Assembly (NCBI GenBank): GCA_017856435.1
Contig: JAFMFB010000025.1
Span: forward strand, 1 to 34,240
DNA length: 34,240 nt
Source of the DNA: Burkholderiaceae bacterium
GTDB taxonomy: Bacteria > Pseudomonadota > Gammaproteobacteria > Burkholderiales > Burkholderiaceae_C
Direction of reading: 5' to 3'
The first letter of the stretch is position 1. Each line of letters opens with the position of its first letter. Made by a program: the position numbers and the translations under genes. Below the pieces are notes generated by a model that did no database searches, was not told the origin of the DNA, and saw only the letters and a list, made by a program, of their open reading frames with translations. Shown piece by piece: positions 27,506-34,240 of the stretch.

Positions 27506-28222
27506 ATGACTTCCATCAATTTTGCGAGCGGGTTTGCAAAAAGAATCAAGCGTATGCAATGGCGCACCTTACTCGTATCAGGCGTGCTGGGCTTTGGCCT
27601 AGGCTTGGGGCCTTTGCCGGCAGCGGCGTGCCAGCTGGAGCGGCTGCAACTTCAGGTGGCCGATCCGTTGGATGCTGCCGATGTCTGTGTTGGTGTCGGC
27701 CGGGCACTGACTTTCTTTGCCGAGTACGGACTTGATTTGCGGCAACCGGTCCGACTGGAGGTCAGGCCAAGCCTGCCATCTGATGCATCAAATACGGCTG
27801 CCGGCATTTTCATGCCGGATCAAAGTTTGATCTACATGCTTTCATTCAGCTCGTTTCGAAAATTCAGAAACTGGTTCAACCTGTCGATCACCCGTGAGGT
27901 GTATCAAAGCCTGGCGGCGCATGAAGTTGCGCATGCCATTACCAATGCCCACTTCAGCATTGACCGCCCCAGTGTGCATGCGCGGGAATACCTGGCCTAT
28001 GTGGCCCTCTTCGCCACCATGCCTGCCAAGCTTCGGCGCCAGGCCCTGGCAGCCATGCCCGGACAGGGCTTTGAAGATGAGCAGCGCTTGTCGCTGCCGG
28101 TTTACCTGATGGACCCGATGTTTTTCGGCGCACAGTCTTACCGTCACTTTCTGCACCTCAGCCCCGCGCAGCGCTCAGCCTTTTTCCAGGCACTGCTCGC
28201 GGGTGAAGCCCTGACCGACTGA
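27506..28222 (+). CDS. Exported putative zinc metallopeptidase-like protein (HExxH)
   Basis: A 238-residue protein of unknown function with an N-terminal signal peptide ending at AAAC (about residue 42). It carries HEVAH at 139-143 (LAAHEVAHAITNAHF), the zinc-binding HExxH pattern, in a helix with later conserved-looking His and Glu (VHAREYLAYVALF, about 156-168) that could give the third ligand. It resembles DUF6639-type proteins, as far as I can judge. The start may be ATG 27506 or ATG 27554; the second gives a more compact signal peptide. No good ribosome-binding site is visible for either. Its substrate is unknown. Confidence 0.65.
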   Translation: MTSINFASGFAKRIKRMQWRTLLVSGVLGFGLGLGPLPAAACQLERLQLQVADPLDAADVCVGVGRALTFFAEYGLDLRQPVRLEVRPSLPSDASNTAAGIFMPDQSLIYMLSFSSFRKFRNWFNLSITREVYQSLAAHEVAHAITNAHFSIDRPSVHAREYLAYVALFATMPAKLRRQALAAMPGQGFEDEQRLSLPVYLMDPMFFGAQSYRHFLHLSPAQRSAFFQALLAGEALTD

Positions 28223-28255
28223 CTCAGTGACTGGTCTTGGAGCGGTCGTGGTGTG

Positions 28256-28288
28256 ATTTGGGCTTAATTTGGGCTTAATTTGGGCGTG
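28256..28288 (+). repeat. Three 11-bp tandem repeats
   Basis: ATTTGGGCTTA is repeated exactly at 28256-28266 and 28267-28277, and a variant (ATTTGGGCGTG) follows at 28278-28288. The 11-bp period is close to one DNA turn, so the copies face the same side of the helix. The gap 28223-28457 otherwise holds the TetR-gene palindrome and promoter. Confidence 0.6.
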
Positions 28289-28384
28289 ATATGGGTTTGT
28301 TACAGCCACCAGCCTTCTGTGAGAGTTGCCACAAGTATCCGGCCCTGATCACCACAATGCCATCCCTTGAGACCAAAACTTTGC

Positions 28385-28400
28385 CATTCTGGACAGAATG
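28385..28400. promoter_or_regulatory. Palindrome upstream of the TetR gene
   Basis: CATTCTG-GA-CAGAATG is a 16-bp perfect palindrome, centred about 65 bp before the TetR start. TetR regulators often bind such sites near their own genes. The site is a candidate autoregulatory operator; that is inference. Confidence 0.45.
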
Positions 28401-28422
28401 AAACAAAAAACACCATTGGAAT

Positions 28423-28452
28423 TTGTTTTTTAATTTCACCCATGCTTATAAT
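28423..28452 (+). promoter_or_regulatory. Candidate TetR gene promoter
   Basis: A perfect -10 TATAAT lies at 28447-28452 and a weak -35 (TTGTTT, 28423-28428) is 18 bp upstream. The predicted start (about 28459) is almost at the ATG of the TetR gene (28458), so the message may have no leader. Confidence 0.45.
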
Positions 28453-28457
28453 TTGCC

Positions 28458-29135
28458 ATGGACGAAACAGTACATTCGGTGGTGAATTCTGTCGGCACAG
28501 CGCCCAAGGAAGGCTCGCGTACCAACCATCCTGAGCGTACCAAAGCCAATATCCTGGCCGTTGCCATGCAGGAGTTCGGCGAAAAAGGCTTGGCGGGCGC
28601 CCGCATCGATGAAATTGCCGCTGCGACCGATACCAGCAAGCGGATGATCTACTACTATTTCGGTAGCAAGGAAGGCCTGTACACGGCCGTGCTGGAAGAA
28701 TCGTACCGGCGCATGCGCCAGGAAGAGGGCGACCTGAATCTGGACAACCTCGACCCTGAAGAGGCCCTGCGCAAACTGGTGGCCTTCACCTTTGACCACC
28801 ACAACAGCAACGAGTCCTACATTCGCACGGTCATGTCCGAAAACATGCACCGCGCCCAGTACATGGCGAAAAGCGAACTCATGTCAGACCTGAATTTGCC
28901 GGCCATTACCACCATCGAAAAGCTGTACCGGCGGGGCGTGATGTCCGGCGTCTTCAGGCCTGATCTTGATCCTCTGGACGTCCATGCGTCCATCTCTGCC
29001 TTGGCCTTTTTCAACGTCTCCAATCGCTACACCTTCAACATGATCTTCAGGCGCCAGCCCACAACGCCAGCAGAACACACCCGTCGCCGGGACAGTGTGG
29101 TTGAAATGATCGTACGCTTCCTGCGCGCCGATTAA
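28458..29135 (+). CDS. TetR-family transcriptional regulator
   Basis: A 225-residue repressor-type protein. The N-terminal helix-turn-helix spans about residues 30-75, with IDEIAAATDTSKRMIYYYFGSKEGLY as its core. The C-terminal ligand-binding domain is helical (about 85-225). No Shine-Dalgarno precedes ATG 28458 and a TATAAT lies just upstream, so leaderless translation is possible. The next genes in the same direction, about 390 bp downstream, encode an AroE-like and an HPPD-like protein, and the TetR may regulate them. That is inference from gene order. Confidence 0.9.
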   Translation: MDETVHSVVNSVGTAPKEGSRTNHPERTKANILAVAMQEFGEKGLAGARIDEIAAATDTSKRMIYYYFGSKEGLYTAVLEESYRRMRQEEGDLNLDNLDPEEALRKLVAFTFDHHNSNESYIRTVMSENMHRAQYMAKSELMSDLNLPAITTIEKLYRRGVMSGVFRPDLDPLDVHASISALAFFNVSNRYTFNMIFRRQPTTPAEHTRRRDSVVEMIVRFLRAD

Positions 29136-29147
29136 TTCGGGTCGCCT

Positions 29148-29180
29148 GACGGGCATCTGCCCGTCCTCCAGCTGTTTTTT
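29148..29180 (+). terminator. Probable terminator after the TetR gene
   Basis: GACGGGC (29148-29154) pairs with GCCCGTC (29159-29165) around a 4-base loop. A T6 run (29175-29180) follows after a 9-base gap, so it is weaker than a classic intrinsic terminator. It lies 12 bp after the TetR stop. Confidence 0.55.
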
Positions 29181-29371
29181 GATTGGTTTTGACACAAAAA
29201 ACCAAAATAAAATGCTTTTAGTTGTTCCAATCCCTGGAATTTTTTTACAGATTGGTCAAAAATTAACTGCATTGATGCAAATTTAAACGGAATTTACAAA
29301 ATTTTTATAAAAAAGTGTTTCTTGAGGTGTTGACAAGACTAAATAGGTGGTACAAACTTGAATCAGTACTA

Positions 29372-29381
29372 ACCAATTGGT
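29372..29381. promoter_or_regulatory. ACCAATTGGT palindrome near the AroE-like gene promoter
   Basis: A perfect 10-bp palindrome about 9 bp after the predicted transcription start of the AroE-like operon. A repressor bound there would block transcription, so it is a candidate operator, possibly for the TetR protein. It does not match the palindrome upstream of the TetR gene. Confidence 0.4.
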
Positions 29382-29523
29382 CCAAAATTTTTTTTTATCG
29401 GGCCATCAGTTTTATACCTAGTTGATAGCAGACCGCAGAATCGATCTTCTCAAGCATGAGTTCGATCTTGCGCTTTGAAGTTCAGAGGTTTTTTAACAAG
29501 CATATGACTAGCAGCAGGGCATC

Positions 29524-30456
29524 ATGAGAGATCCGTTTGACTCAGCCAGCGTGATTGGCGCCAGAACCCTGGCGCCCATGATCATTGATGGCAGCACGGA
29601 AACCATCGCCCATATTGGCTATCCCACCCATACCTTCAGAGCGCCCCTGATCTACAACCCCTACTTTGCCTCGATCGGGCAAAAAACGCTTGTTGTGCCC
29701 ATGGCGTGCAACCCCAAGACCAGTTCTTTTTCTGATCTGTTACGTGTGCTGTTCTCGCTGGATAACACGCGCGCTGCCCTGATCACCATGCCCTACAAAA
29801 TGCGCACCGTTGACCTGGTTGATCAGGTCGGCAAGCGCGCCCAGGTGGCTGGCTCCTGCAATGTGGTGCGGCGTACCCACGACGGCAAGTTGATCGGCGA
29901 CATGTTCGATGGGGAGGGCTTTGTACGGGCGCTGCATGCCAAGGGGCGCAACCTTGGCGGCAAAACAGCCCTGCTGATCGGATGTGGCGGAGTCGGCAGT
30001 GCCATCGCTGCCTCACTGGCCGATGCCGGCATTGCCCAGATCAGGCTCTTCGACATGCATGCAGGCCTGGCGGCCTCCTTGGCCCAGAGACTGAATAGCC
30101 ACTACCCCCGTGTGAAGGTGTCGGTGATGTCCGGGGCCCCTGATCCTAAGCAGTGCGACATGGTGATCAATGCGACGCCTCTGGGCATGAATGATGGTGA
30201 CGCCATGCCGCTGGATGTCAACCTGCTGAATGAAACCATGCAGGTGGGCGAAGTGGTGCTGAGTTCTGAGTCCACTCCATTCCTGCTCGCCGCAAAAGCG
30301 CGTGGCTGTGAGGCGGTGACTGGTTTTGACATGTTGTTTGAGCAGATTCCCCCCATCCTGGAATTTTTTGAGTTGCCAAGCACGACGGCGGATGTCTTGC
30401 GAGCTGTCGCACAGATAAATCCGCCGATCGGTTTGGCCAAGGAGTTAGTGTCATGA
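29524..30456 (+). CDS. Shikimate/quinate dehydrogenase-like (AroE-family) protein
   Basis: A 310-residue two-domain dehydrogenase. The catalytic Lys (K92, in MPYK) and Asp (D129, in DMFDGEGF) of AroE are in place, and the nucleotide loop is GCGGVGSA (153-160). An acidic residue after the second strand (LFDMHAGLA) is typical of NAD-preferring members such as the quinate/shikimate dehydrogenase of Corynebacterium. But the substrate-binding Ser-x-Ser(Thr) is replaced (THTFRAP; Phe and Ala), and NTDG is MFDG. It is therefore probably not the biosynthetic AroE and may act on a different polyol or hydroxy acid. ATG 29524 has CAGGG upstream. Its stop overlaps the next start by 4 bp (ATGA). Confidence 0.8.
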   Translation: MRDPFDSASVIGARTLAPMIIDGSTETIAHIGYPTHTFRAPLIYNPYFASIGQKTLVVPMACNPKTSSFSDLLRVLFSLDNTRAALITMPYKMRTVDLVDQVGKRAQVAGSCNVVRRTHDGKLIGDMFDGEGFVRALHAKGRNLGGKTALLIGCGGVGSAIAASLADAGIAQIRLFDMHAGLAASLAQRLNSHYPRVKVSVMSGAPDPKQCDMVINATPLGMNDGDAMPLDVNLLNETMQVGEVVLSSESTPFLLAAKARGCEAVTGFDMLFEQIPPILEFFELPSTTADVLRAVAQINPPIGLAKELVS

Positions 30457-31397
30457 CACCCAAAAACGAAAACCTGATGCGAACCGATGAAGATCGGCGT
30501 AGCGGTATTGACAGGCGTCTTGCTCCTGAAAGAAGCGATCAGGTCGCCACCGGCCCGGCCCACTTTGACGAGCTTGAATTCGTGGAAATCAGCACCGATC
30601 AGCCAGTGGCTTTGGGTGAGGTCCTAGTGCAGTTCGGTTTTGGGCTGGTCGGCCGTCACCGTTGGCGTGACAAGTTGTTGTATCGGCAGGGCAGGATCAA
30701 CATTGTGGTCCGGGTGGTCCAGACAGCCCCTCAAAGCGACAGTAGCAGGCTGGAAGGCACATTTGTTTCCGGGATTGGCCTGAAGGTGCGTGATGCCCGC
30801 GCCATCTATCACAATGTGCTGACCAACGGATCGTGGCGAATGCCTGATCGCGCCGAGGTGATGGAGTTGCATATTCCCTCCATCATGGGGCCGGGTGCCT
30901 GCAGGATCTTTTTTGTCGAGAGTGACTCCAAGTTCTCGATCTACGATGTGGACTACAAGCCTATTGATGACGCCCAGCAAAATCCGCCGGCGCTGGTCAG
31001 CAATCAGGTGTTTGGCCTGGCCATTCAGGTCCGCCCTGACCAAGCCAGTCAATGGCAGGATTTCTTTTCGAAACTGCTCGATGCGCAAGAGGCTCCTGCC
31101 AACTTCAATCCCAGCTGTTCGGAAAAGATCCTGGCCTTGCAGTCCAAGGACAAGCAAAGCACGCTCATGCTGAAATTGACCACCTCGCATCAAAAGGATG
31201 CTGGCGAGGGCGTCAAATGCATTTGCCTGGCGGTTTCAGACTTGCACCAGACCATGAACCTGCTGGTTGAGCGGGGGGTGGAATTTGCGGGCGCCGAAGC
31301 CGTGCTGACCGATCAAGGCAGGCACTACATCGCCAAAACCAAGCCTTACCTTGGCTCATTCTGTTTTGATCTGATCCACTCCCCCGGCGCACACTGA
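30453..31397 (+). CDS. HPPD-like (VOC-fold) protein lacking metal ligands
   Basis: A 314-residue protein built like 4-hydroxyphenylpyruvate dioxygenase, with two vicinal-oxygen-chelate halves. The first half matches around FVEISTDQPVALGEVLVQFGF and RWRDKLLYRQGRINIVV. In the second, the iron-binding His of the usual DHLTHN is absent (FGLAIQ), the His of GIQHVA is Cys (GVKCIC), and the Glu is Asp (FCFDLI). Two of three iron ligands are gone, so oxygenase activity is unlikely. In 3-dehydroshikimate dehydratases such as QuiC, an HPPD-like domain is fused at the C-terminus; here it stands alone. AAGGAG at 30439-30444 precedes ATG 30453, which overlaps the AroE-like stop. A second Met is at 30477. 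Confidence 0.75.
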   Translation: MTPKNENLMRTDEDRRSGIDRRLAPERSDQVATGPAHFDELEFVEISTDQPVALGEVLVQFGFGLVGRHRWRDKLLYRQGRINIVVRVVQTAPQSDSSRLEGTFVSGIGLKVRDARAIYHNVLTNGSWRMPDRAEVMELHIPSIMGPGACRIFFVESDSKFSIYDVDYKPIDDAQQNPPALVSNQVFGLAIQVRPDQASQWQDFFSKLLDAQEAPANFNPSCSEKILALQSKDKQSTLMLKLTTSHQKDAGEGVKCICLAVSDLHQTMNLLVERGVEFAGAEAVLTDQGRHYIAKTKPYLGSFCFDLIHSPGAH

Positions 31398-31408
31398 GGC
31401 CGGCGCAT

Positions 31409-31424
31409 CAGCCTGCCCAGGCTG
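31409..31424. terminator. Weak hairpin between the HPPD-like and FAD-oxidase genes
   Basis: CAGCCTG (31409-31415) and CAGGCTG (31418-31424) form an inverted repeat with a 2-base gap, in the 47-bp space between two convergent stop codons. No T tract follows on either side. It may act as a weak shared terminator. Confidence 0.35.
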
Positions 31425-31444
31425 ACTCCTTCAACCAGACTTCT

Positions 31445-34240
31445 TCAGCCAGGCTTTTTCAACTGGCTCGCCAGCAGGCTGGCCACGTGCAAGGCCTGGC
31501 GCTGGGCGCCATCCTTGATTTGATGGCGGCAGCTGGTGCCATCGGCCACCACGATCGCATCAGGTTGTGCGCGCAGCGCCGGCAGCAGGTCGGCCTCGGC
31601 CATTTGCATCGACACCGCATGGTGCTCAGCCTCATAGCCAAAACTGCCGGCCATGCCGCAGCAGCTGCTCTCGATCAGCTGCGGCTTGGCGCCGGGAATC
31701 AGGCGCAGCACTTCCAGCACCGGACTCACCGCATCAAAGGCTTTCTGGTGGCAGTGGCCGTGCAACAGCAGGGGCTGGTTCAGGCCCGACAGCTGGCTTG
31801 TCAGGGTGTCCAGCTGACCGGCCCTGGCTTCGCGGGCCAAAAACTCTTCAAACAGCATGGCCTGCTCGGCGATCACCGCGGCCTCACCGCCCAGGCCCAT
31901 GGCCAGGTACTCATCGCGCAGGCTGAGCAAGCAGCTGGGCTCCAGACCCACGATGGCAATGCCCTGCTGGGCAAAGGGCAGCAGGCTGTCCACCACCTCG
32001 CGGGCCTTGGCGCGCGCCTGCGTCACCATGCCCACCGACAGCAGGGTGCGGCCGCAACACAAATGCCCGCCGTCGGGCGTGTGCTTGCTGGCCACATGCA
32101 CCGTGTAGCCGGCAGCCTGCAGCACCTGCAGCGCAGCCAGGGCATTGTTCGACTCGAAGTAGCCGTTGAAGGTGTCAACCCAGAGCACCACCGGTCGCGC
32201 GGCGGCCAGCACATCGGCGCGGCTGGCGCTGTGCACCGGGTGGTTGAAAAAATGCTGGCGCTGCCAGGTCGGCAGGCTGCGCCGGGCTGACAGGCCCAGC
32301 AGCTTTTCGCTCAGTCTGGCCAGCAGGGGCAGGCGGTCACGCAGATTGAGCAGGGGCGCCAGCCGGGCAGCCCATGGGGCGTAGTCGGGCAGGCGTCCGA
32401 TCAGCCGGTCTTTCAGGGTGTGCCCTTGTTGAGCCTTGGCGTGCTGCAAGACCTCGATCTTCAGCTTGGCCATGTCCACTCCGGTGGGGCAGTCGCGCCG
32501 GCAGCCCTTGCAGCTCACACACAAGTCCATCGCCTGGCGCACGTCTTCACTGGCCAGCGCCTGCGCTGCATTCAGCCCATCGATCTGGCCGGACAGGGCC
32601 AGGCGCAGGGTGTTGGCACGGCCCCGGGTGGAATGCTGCTCATCGCGGGTGACGCGGTAGCTGGGGCACATGGTGCCGGCGTCGAACTTGCGGCAGTGGC
32701 CGTTGTTGTTGCACATCTCGACATGCTTGGCCAGCCCGAGGGCCGGGTCGCCACCGCTGCCCGCTGGGGTGGTCTGTTCGGTCACCGGGTTGTTCTGCAC
32801 ATTCCAGGCGCTCCAGTCCAGCGCCGGCTGCAGCGGTATCACCCGGTAGCTGGGCGGGAAGCGCATCAGACGGGTGTCGTCCATGCGGGGCGGATTCACC
32901 AGCCGCTGCGGGCTGAGCCGCTGCAGCGGGTCCAGGTGCTGCTTGATGGCGGCAAAGGCCTGGGTCAGCTGCGGGCCGAACTGCCACTCGATCCATTCGC
33001 CGCGGCACAGGCCATCGCCATGCTCGCCACTGTAGGCGCCCTTGAATTTGCGCACCAGTTCGCTGGCCTCTTCGGCAATAGCGCGCATCTTGTGGGCACC
33101 ATCGCGGCGCATGTCCAGGATCGGACGCACATGCAAGGTGCCCACCGAGGCATGGGCGTACCAGGTGCCGCGGCTGCCATGCTTGCGAAACACCTCGGTC
33201 AATGCATCGGTGTATTCGGCCAGATGCGGCAGGGGCACTGCGCAGTCTTCAATAAAGCTCACCGGCTTGCCGTCGCCGCGCAGGCTCATCATGATGTTCA
33301 GCCCCGCCTTGCGCACCTCCCACAGGTTTTTCTGAGGCGTATCGTCCAGCATCTGCACCACGCTGCCGGGCAGACCCAGCTCGCCCATCAGGTCCACCAG
33401 TTCCTGAATCTTGGGCGCAATATCGGCCTTGCTGGCACCGGAAAACTCCACCAGCAAAATGGCCGCCGGCTTGCCGCCGTTGATGGCCGGGGCCAGGGCG
33501 GTGCGGATGGTCGGCGCAAAGGCCGGGTTCTGCAGTGACAGCTCGATCATGGTGCGATCCACCAGCTCCACCGCAGTCAGTGCGCCGCGCTGCATGTTGT
33601 GACCCAGCTTGACAATGTGCTGGGCACTGTCCATCGCCTGGTAGAAGGTCGGGAAGTTCACCACGCCCAGAACCTTGGCGCGCGGCAATTCGCTCAGGCG
33701 CAGGTCCAGCGAACGGGTCAGTGCCAGCGTGCCTTCACTGCCGATCAGCAGATGCGCCAGGTTGACCGAGCCGTCCTGGGTGTAGGGCTTCTCGCTCTGG
33801 CTGTGAAAGATGTCCAGGTTGTAGCCCGCCACCCGGCGCAACACCTTGGGCCAGCGTGCCTCGATCTCGCTGCGGTGCCGGGCGGCCAGGTCACGCACAA
33901 AGTGGCCAATCTGTTGCACCCGCCCGCTGGCCTGCGCCATGCGGCCAAAGTCCAGCAGCTCGCCATCGGCTAGCCAGGCCTGCACGCCCTCGACGTTGTG
34001 CACCATGTTGCCGTAGGCGATCGATCGGCTGCCGCAGGAGTTGTTGCCAGCCATGCCGCCCAGGGTGGCCTGGGCGCTGGTGGAGACATCCACCGGGTAC
34101 CACAGGCCGTGCGGTTTGAGCTGGGCGTTGAGGTGGTCCAGCACCAGGCCGGGCTCGACCCTGGCGGTGCGCTTGTCAAGGTCCAGCGCCAGCAGGTTGC
34201 GCATGTACTTGCTGTGGTCGATCACCAGGCCGGCGCCCAC
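31445..34240 (-). CDS. FAD- and Fe-S-binding oxidoreductase, D-2-hydroxyglutarate dehydrogenase/YdiJ type (5' end cut by the window)
   Basis: 931 residues are visible; the N-terminus and start lie beyond the window end. An FAD-binding part (NNSCGSRSIAYGN, with SGEHGDGLCRGEW near the end of the oxidase domain) is followed by a ferredoxin-like section with CVSCKGCRRDCPTG. Two CCG-type cysteine pairs follow (CCGRTLL and CCGMAGSFGYE), as in glycolate oxidase GlcF and succinate dehydrogenase-type CCG domains. E. coli YdiJ, a D-2-hydroxyglutarate dehydrogenase of about 1018 residues, has this fused layout; D-lactate or glycolate oxidation is the alternative. The product is probably membrane-associated and feeds electrons to the respiratory chain. 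It is convergent with the HPPD-like gene. Confidence 0.88.
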   Translation of the reverse strand: MGAGLVIDHSKYMRNLLALDLDKRTARVEPGLVLDHLNAQLKPHGLWYPVDVSTSAQATLGGMAGNNSCGSRSIAYGNMVHNVEGVQAWLADGELLDFGRMAQASGRVQQIGHFVRDLAARHRSEIEARWPKVLRRVAGYNLDIFHSQSEKPYTQDGSVNLAHLLIGSEGTLALTRSLDLRLSELPRAKVLGVVNFPTFYQAMDSAQHIVKLGHNMQRGALTAVELVDRTMIELSLQNPAFAPTIRTALAPAINGGKPAAILLVEFSGASKADIAPKIQELVDLMGELGLPGSVVQMLDDTPQKNLWEVRKAGLNIMMSLRGDGKPVSFIEDCAVPLPHLAEYTDALTEVFRKHGSRGTWYAHASVGTLHVRPILDMRRDGAHKMRAIAEEASELVRKFKGAYSGEHGDGLCRGEWIEWQFGPQLTQAFAAIKQHLDPLQRLSPQRLVNPPRMDDTRLMRFPPSYRVIPLQPALDWSAWNVQNNPVTEQTTPAGSGGDPALGLAKHVEMCNNNGHCRKFDAGTMCPSYRVTRDEQHSTRGRANTLRLALSGQIDGLNAAQALASEDVRQAMDLCVSCKGCRRDCPTGVDMAKLKIEVLQHAKAQQGHTLKDRLIGRLPDYAPWAARLAPLLNLRDRLPLLARLSEKLLGLSARRSLPTWQRQHFFNHPVHSASRADVLAAARPVVLWVDTFNGYFESNNALAALQVLQAAGYTVHVASKHTPDGGHLCCGRTLLSVGMVTQARAKAREVVDSLLPFAQQGIAIVGLEPSCLLSLRDEYLAMGLGGEAAVIAEQAMLFEEFLAREARAGQLDTLTSQLSGLNQPLLLHGHCHQKAFDAVSPVLEVLRLIPGAKPQLIESSCCGMAGSFGYEAEHHAVSMQMAEADLLPALRAQPDAIVVADGTSCRHQIKDGAQRQALHVASLLASQLKKPG

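Larger units (their letters stand above)
29136..29523 (+). other. AT-rich gap between the TetR gene and the AroE-like gene
   Basis: No gene is visible. After the TetR terminator there is an AT hairpin (29183-29190 with 29198-29205), then a strongly AT-rich stretch (about 29195-29400) unlike the GC-rich neighbours. ATTGGTC followed by AAAATT-like bases occurs at 29251 and again at 29376. TTGACA at 29330 and TACAAA at 29351 (15-bp spacing) are a possible promoter, with the palindrome ACCAATTGGT (29372-29381) just after it. The last 120 bp hold a direct repeat of TCGATCTT. A long leader of about 160 bases would precede the AroE-like gene. Confidence 0.6.

Noticed and set aside
28218-28240. Terminator after the HExxH gene
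   Set aside because: Only short, imperfect pairings (ACTGA/TCAGT) are found and no T tract follows.
29183-29205. Terminator or RNA element at the AT hairpin after the TetR gene
   Set aside because: The stem is nearly all A-T pairs and no T tract follows in a fitting direction; it was kept only as part of the AT-rich gap description.

Overview
The window looks like a chromosomal segment of a betaproteobacterium of the order Burkholderiales, most like Comamonadaceae. The grounds are family-level protein resemblance, moderately high GC, the divergent metG/mrp pair, and the glnA - small DUF4124 protein - ntrB - ntrC - xth order. The genus cannot be fixed from sequence alone. I see no rRNA, tRNA, CRISPR array, insertion sequence, phage or plasmid genes.

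Layout. (1) 1-2,200: start of metG (minus), then mrp and a LysR-type regulator (plus). (2) 2,257-10,900: a one-carbon/folate block. fhs (minus) is divergent from a formate dehydrogenase operon (fdsG-fdsB fused in one gene, then fdsA), followed by thyA, folA and a His-rich membrane protein (DUF4337-like). Formate can be activated onto tetrahydrofolate (Fhs) or oxidised to CO2 with NAD reduction (Fds), and ThyA/FolA turn over the folate pool. (3) 10,929-16,893: an outer-membrane phospholipase D-type lipoprotein (minus), exonuclease III (plus), and a large MHYT/PAS/GGDEF/EAL cyclic-di-GMP protein (minus) whose 3' end overlaps xth. (4) 17,035-21,820: the nitrogen-control block on the minus strand, glnA - terminator - DUF4124 protein - ntrB - ntrC. 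Upstream of glnA are a sigma-54 promoter and NtrC-type dyads, so the NtrC encoded here probably drives glnA. (5) 21,799-26,545: a tight minus-strand run of beta-propeller protein, polysaccharide deacetylase, sterol-desaturase-like protein, EI24 membrane protein and a short CinA/MoaB-fold protein; most joints overlap or lie a few bases apart. (6) 26,629-28,222: rsuA (minus) and a secreted HExxH protein (plus). (7) 28,458-31,397: a TetR regulator, an AT-rich gap of about 390 bp, then a two-gene operon of a shikimate-dehydrogenase-like protein and an HPPD-like protein that has lost its iron ligands. (8) 31,445-34,240: a large FAD/Fe-S oxidoreductase (D-2-hydroxyglutarate dehydrogenase/YdiJ type), cut by the window end.

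Most promising for new biology are the TetR - AroE-like - HPPD-like operon, where both enzymes have altered active sites; the five-gene envelope-type run at 21.8-26.5 kb, including a deacetylase with a changed first motif and a desaturase with an apparent in-frame hairpin insertion; the fused FdsGB without adjacent fdsC/fdsD; and the complete cis-regulatory layout of the glnA-ntrBC region.
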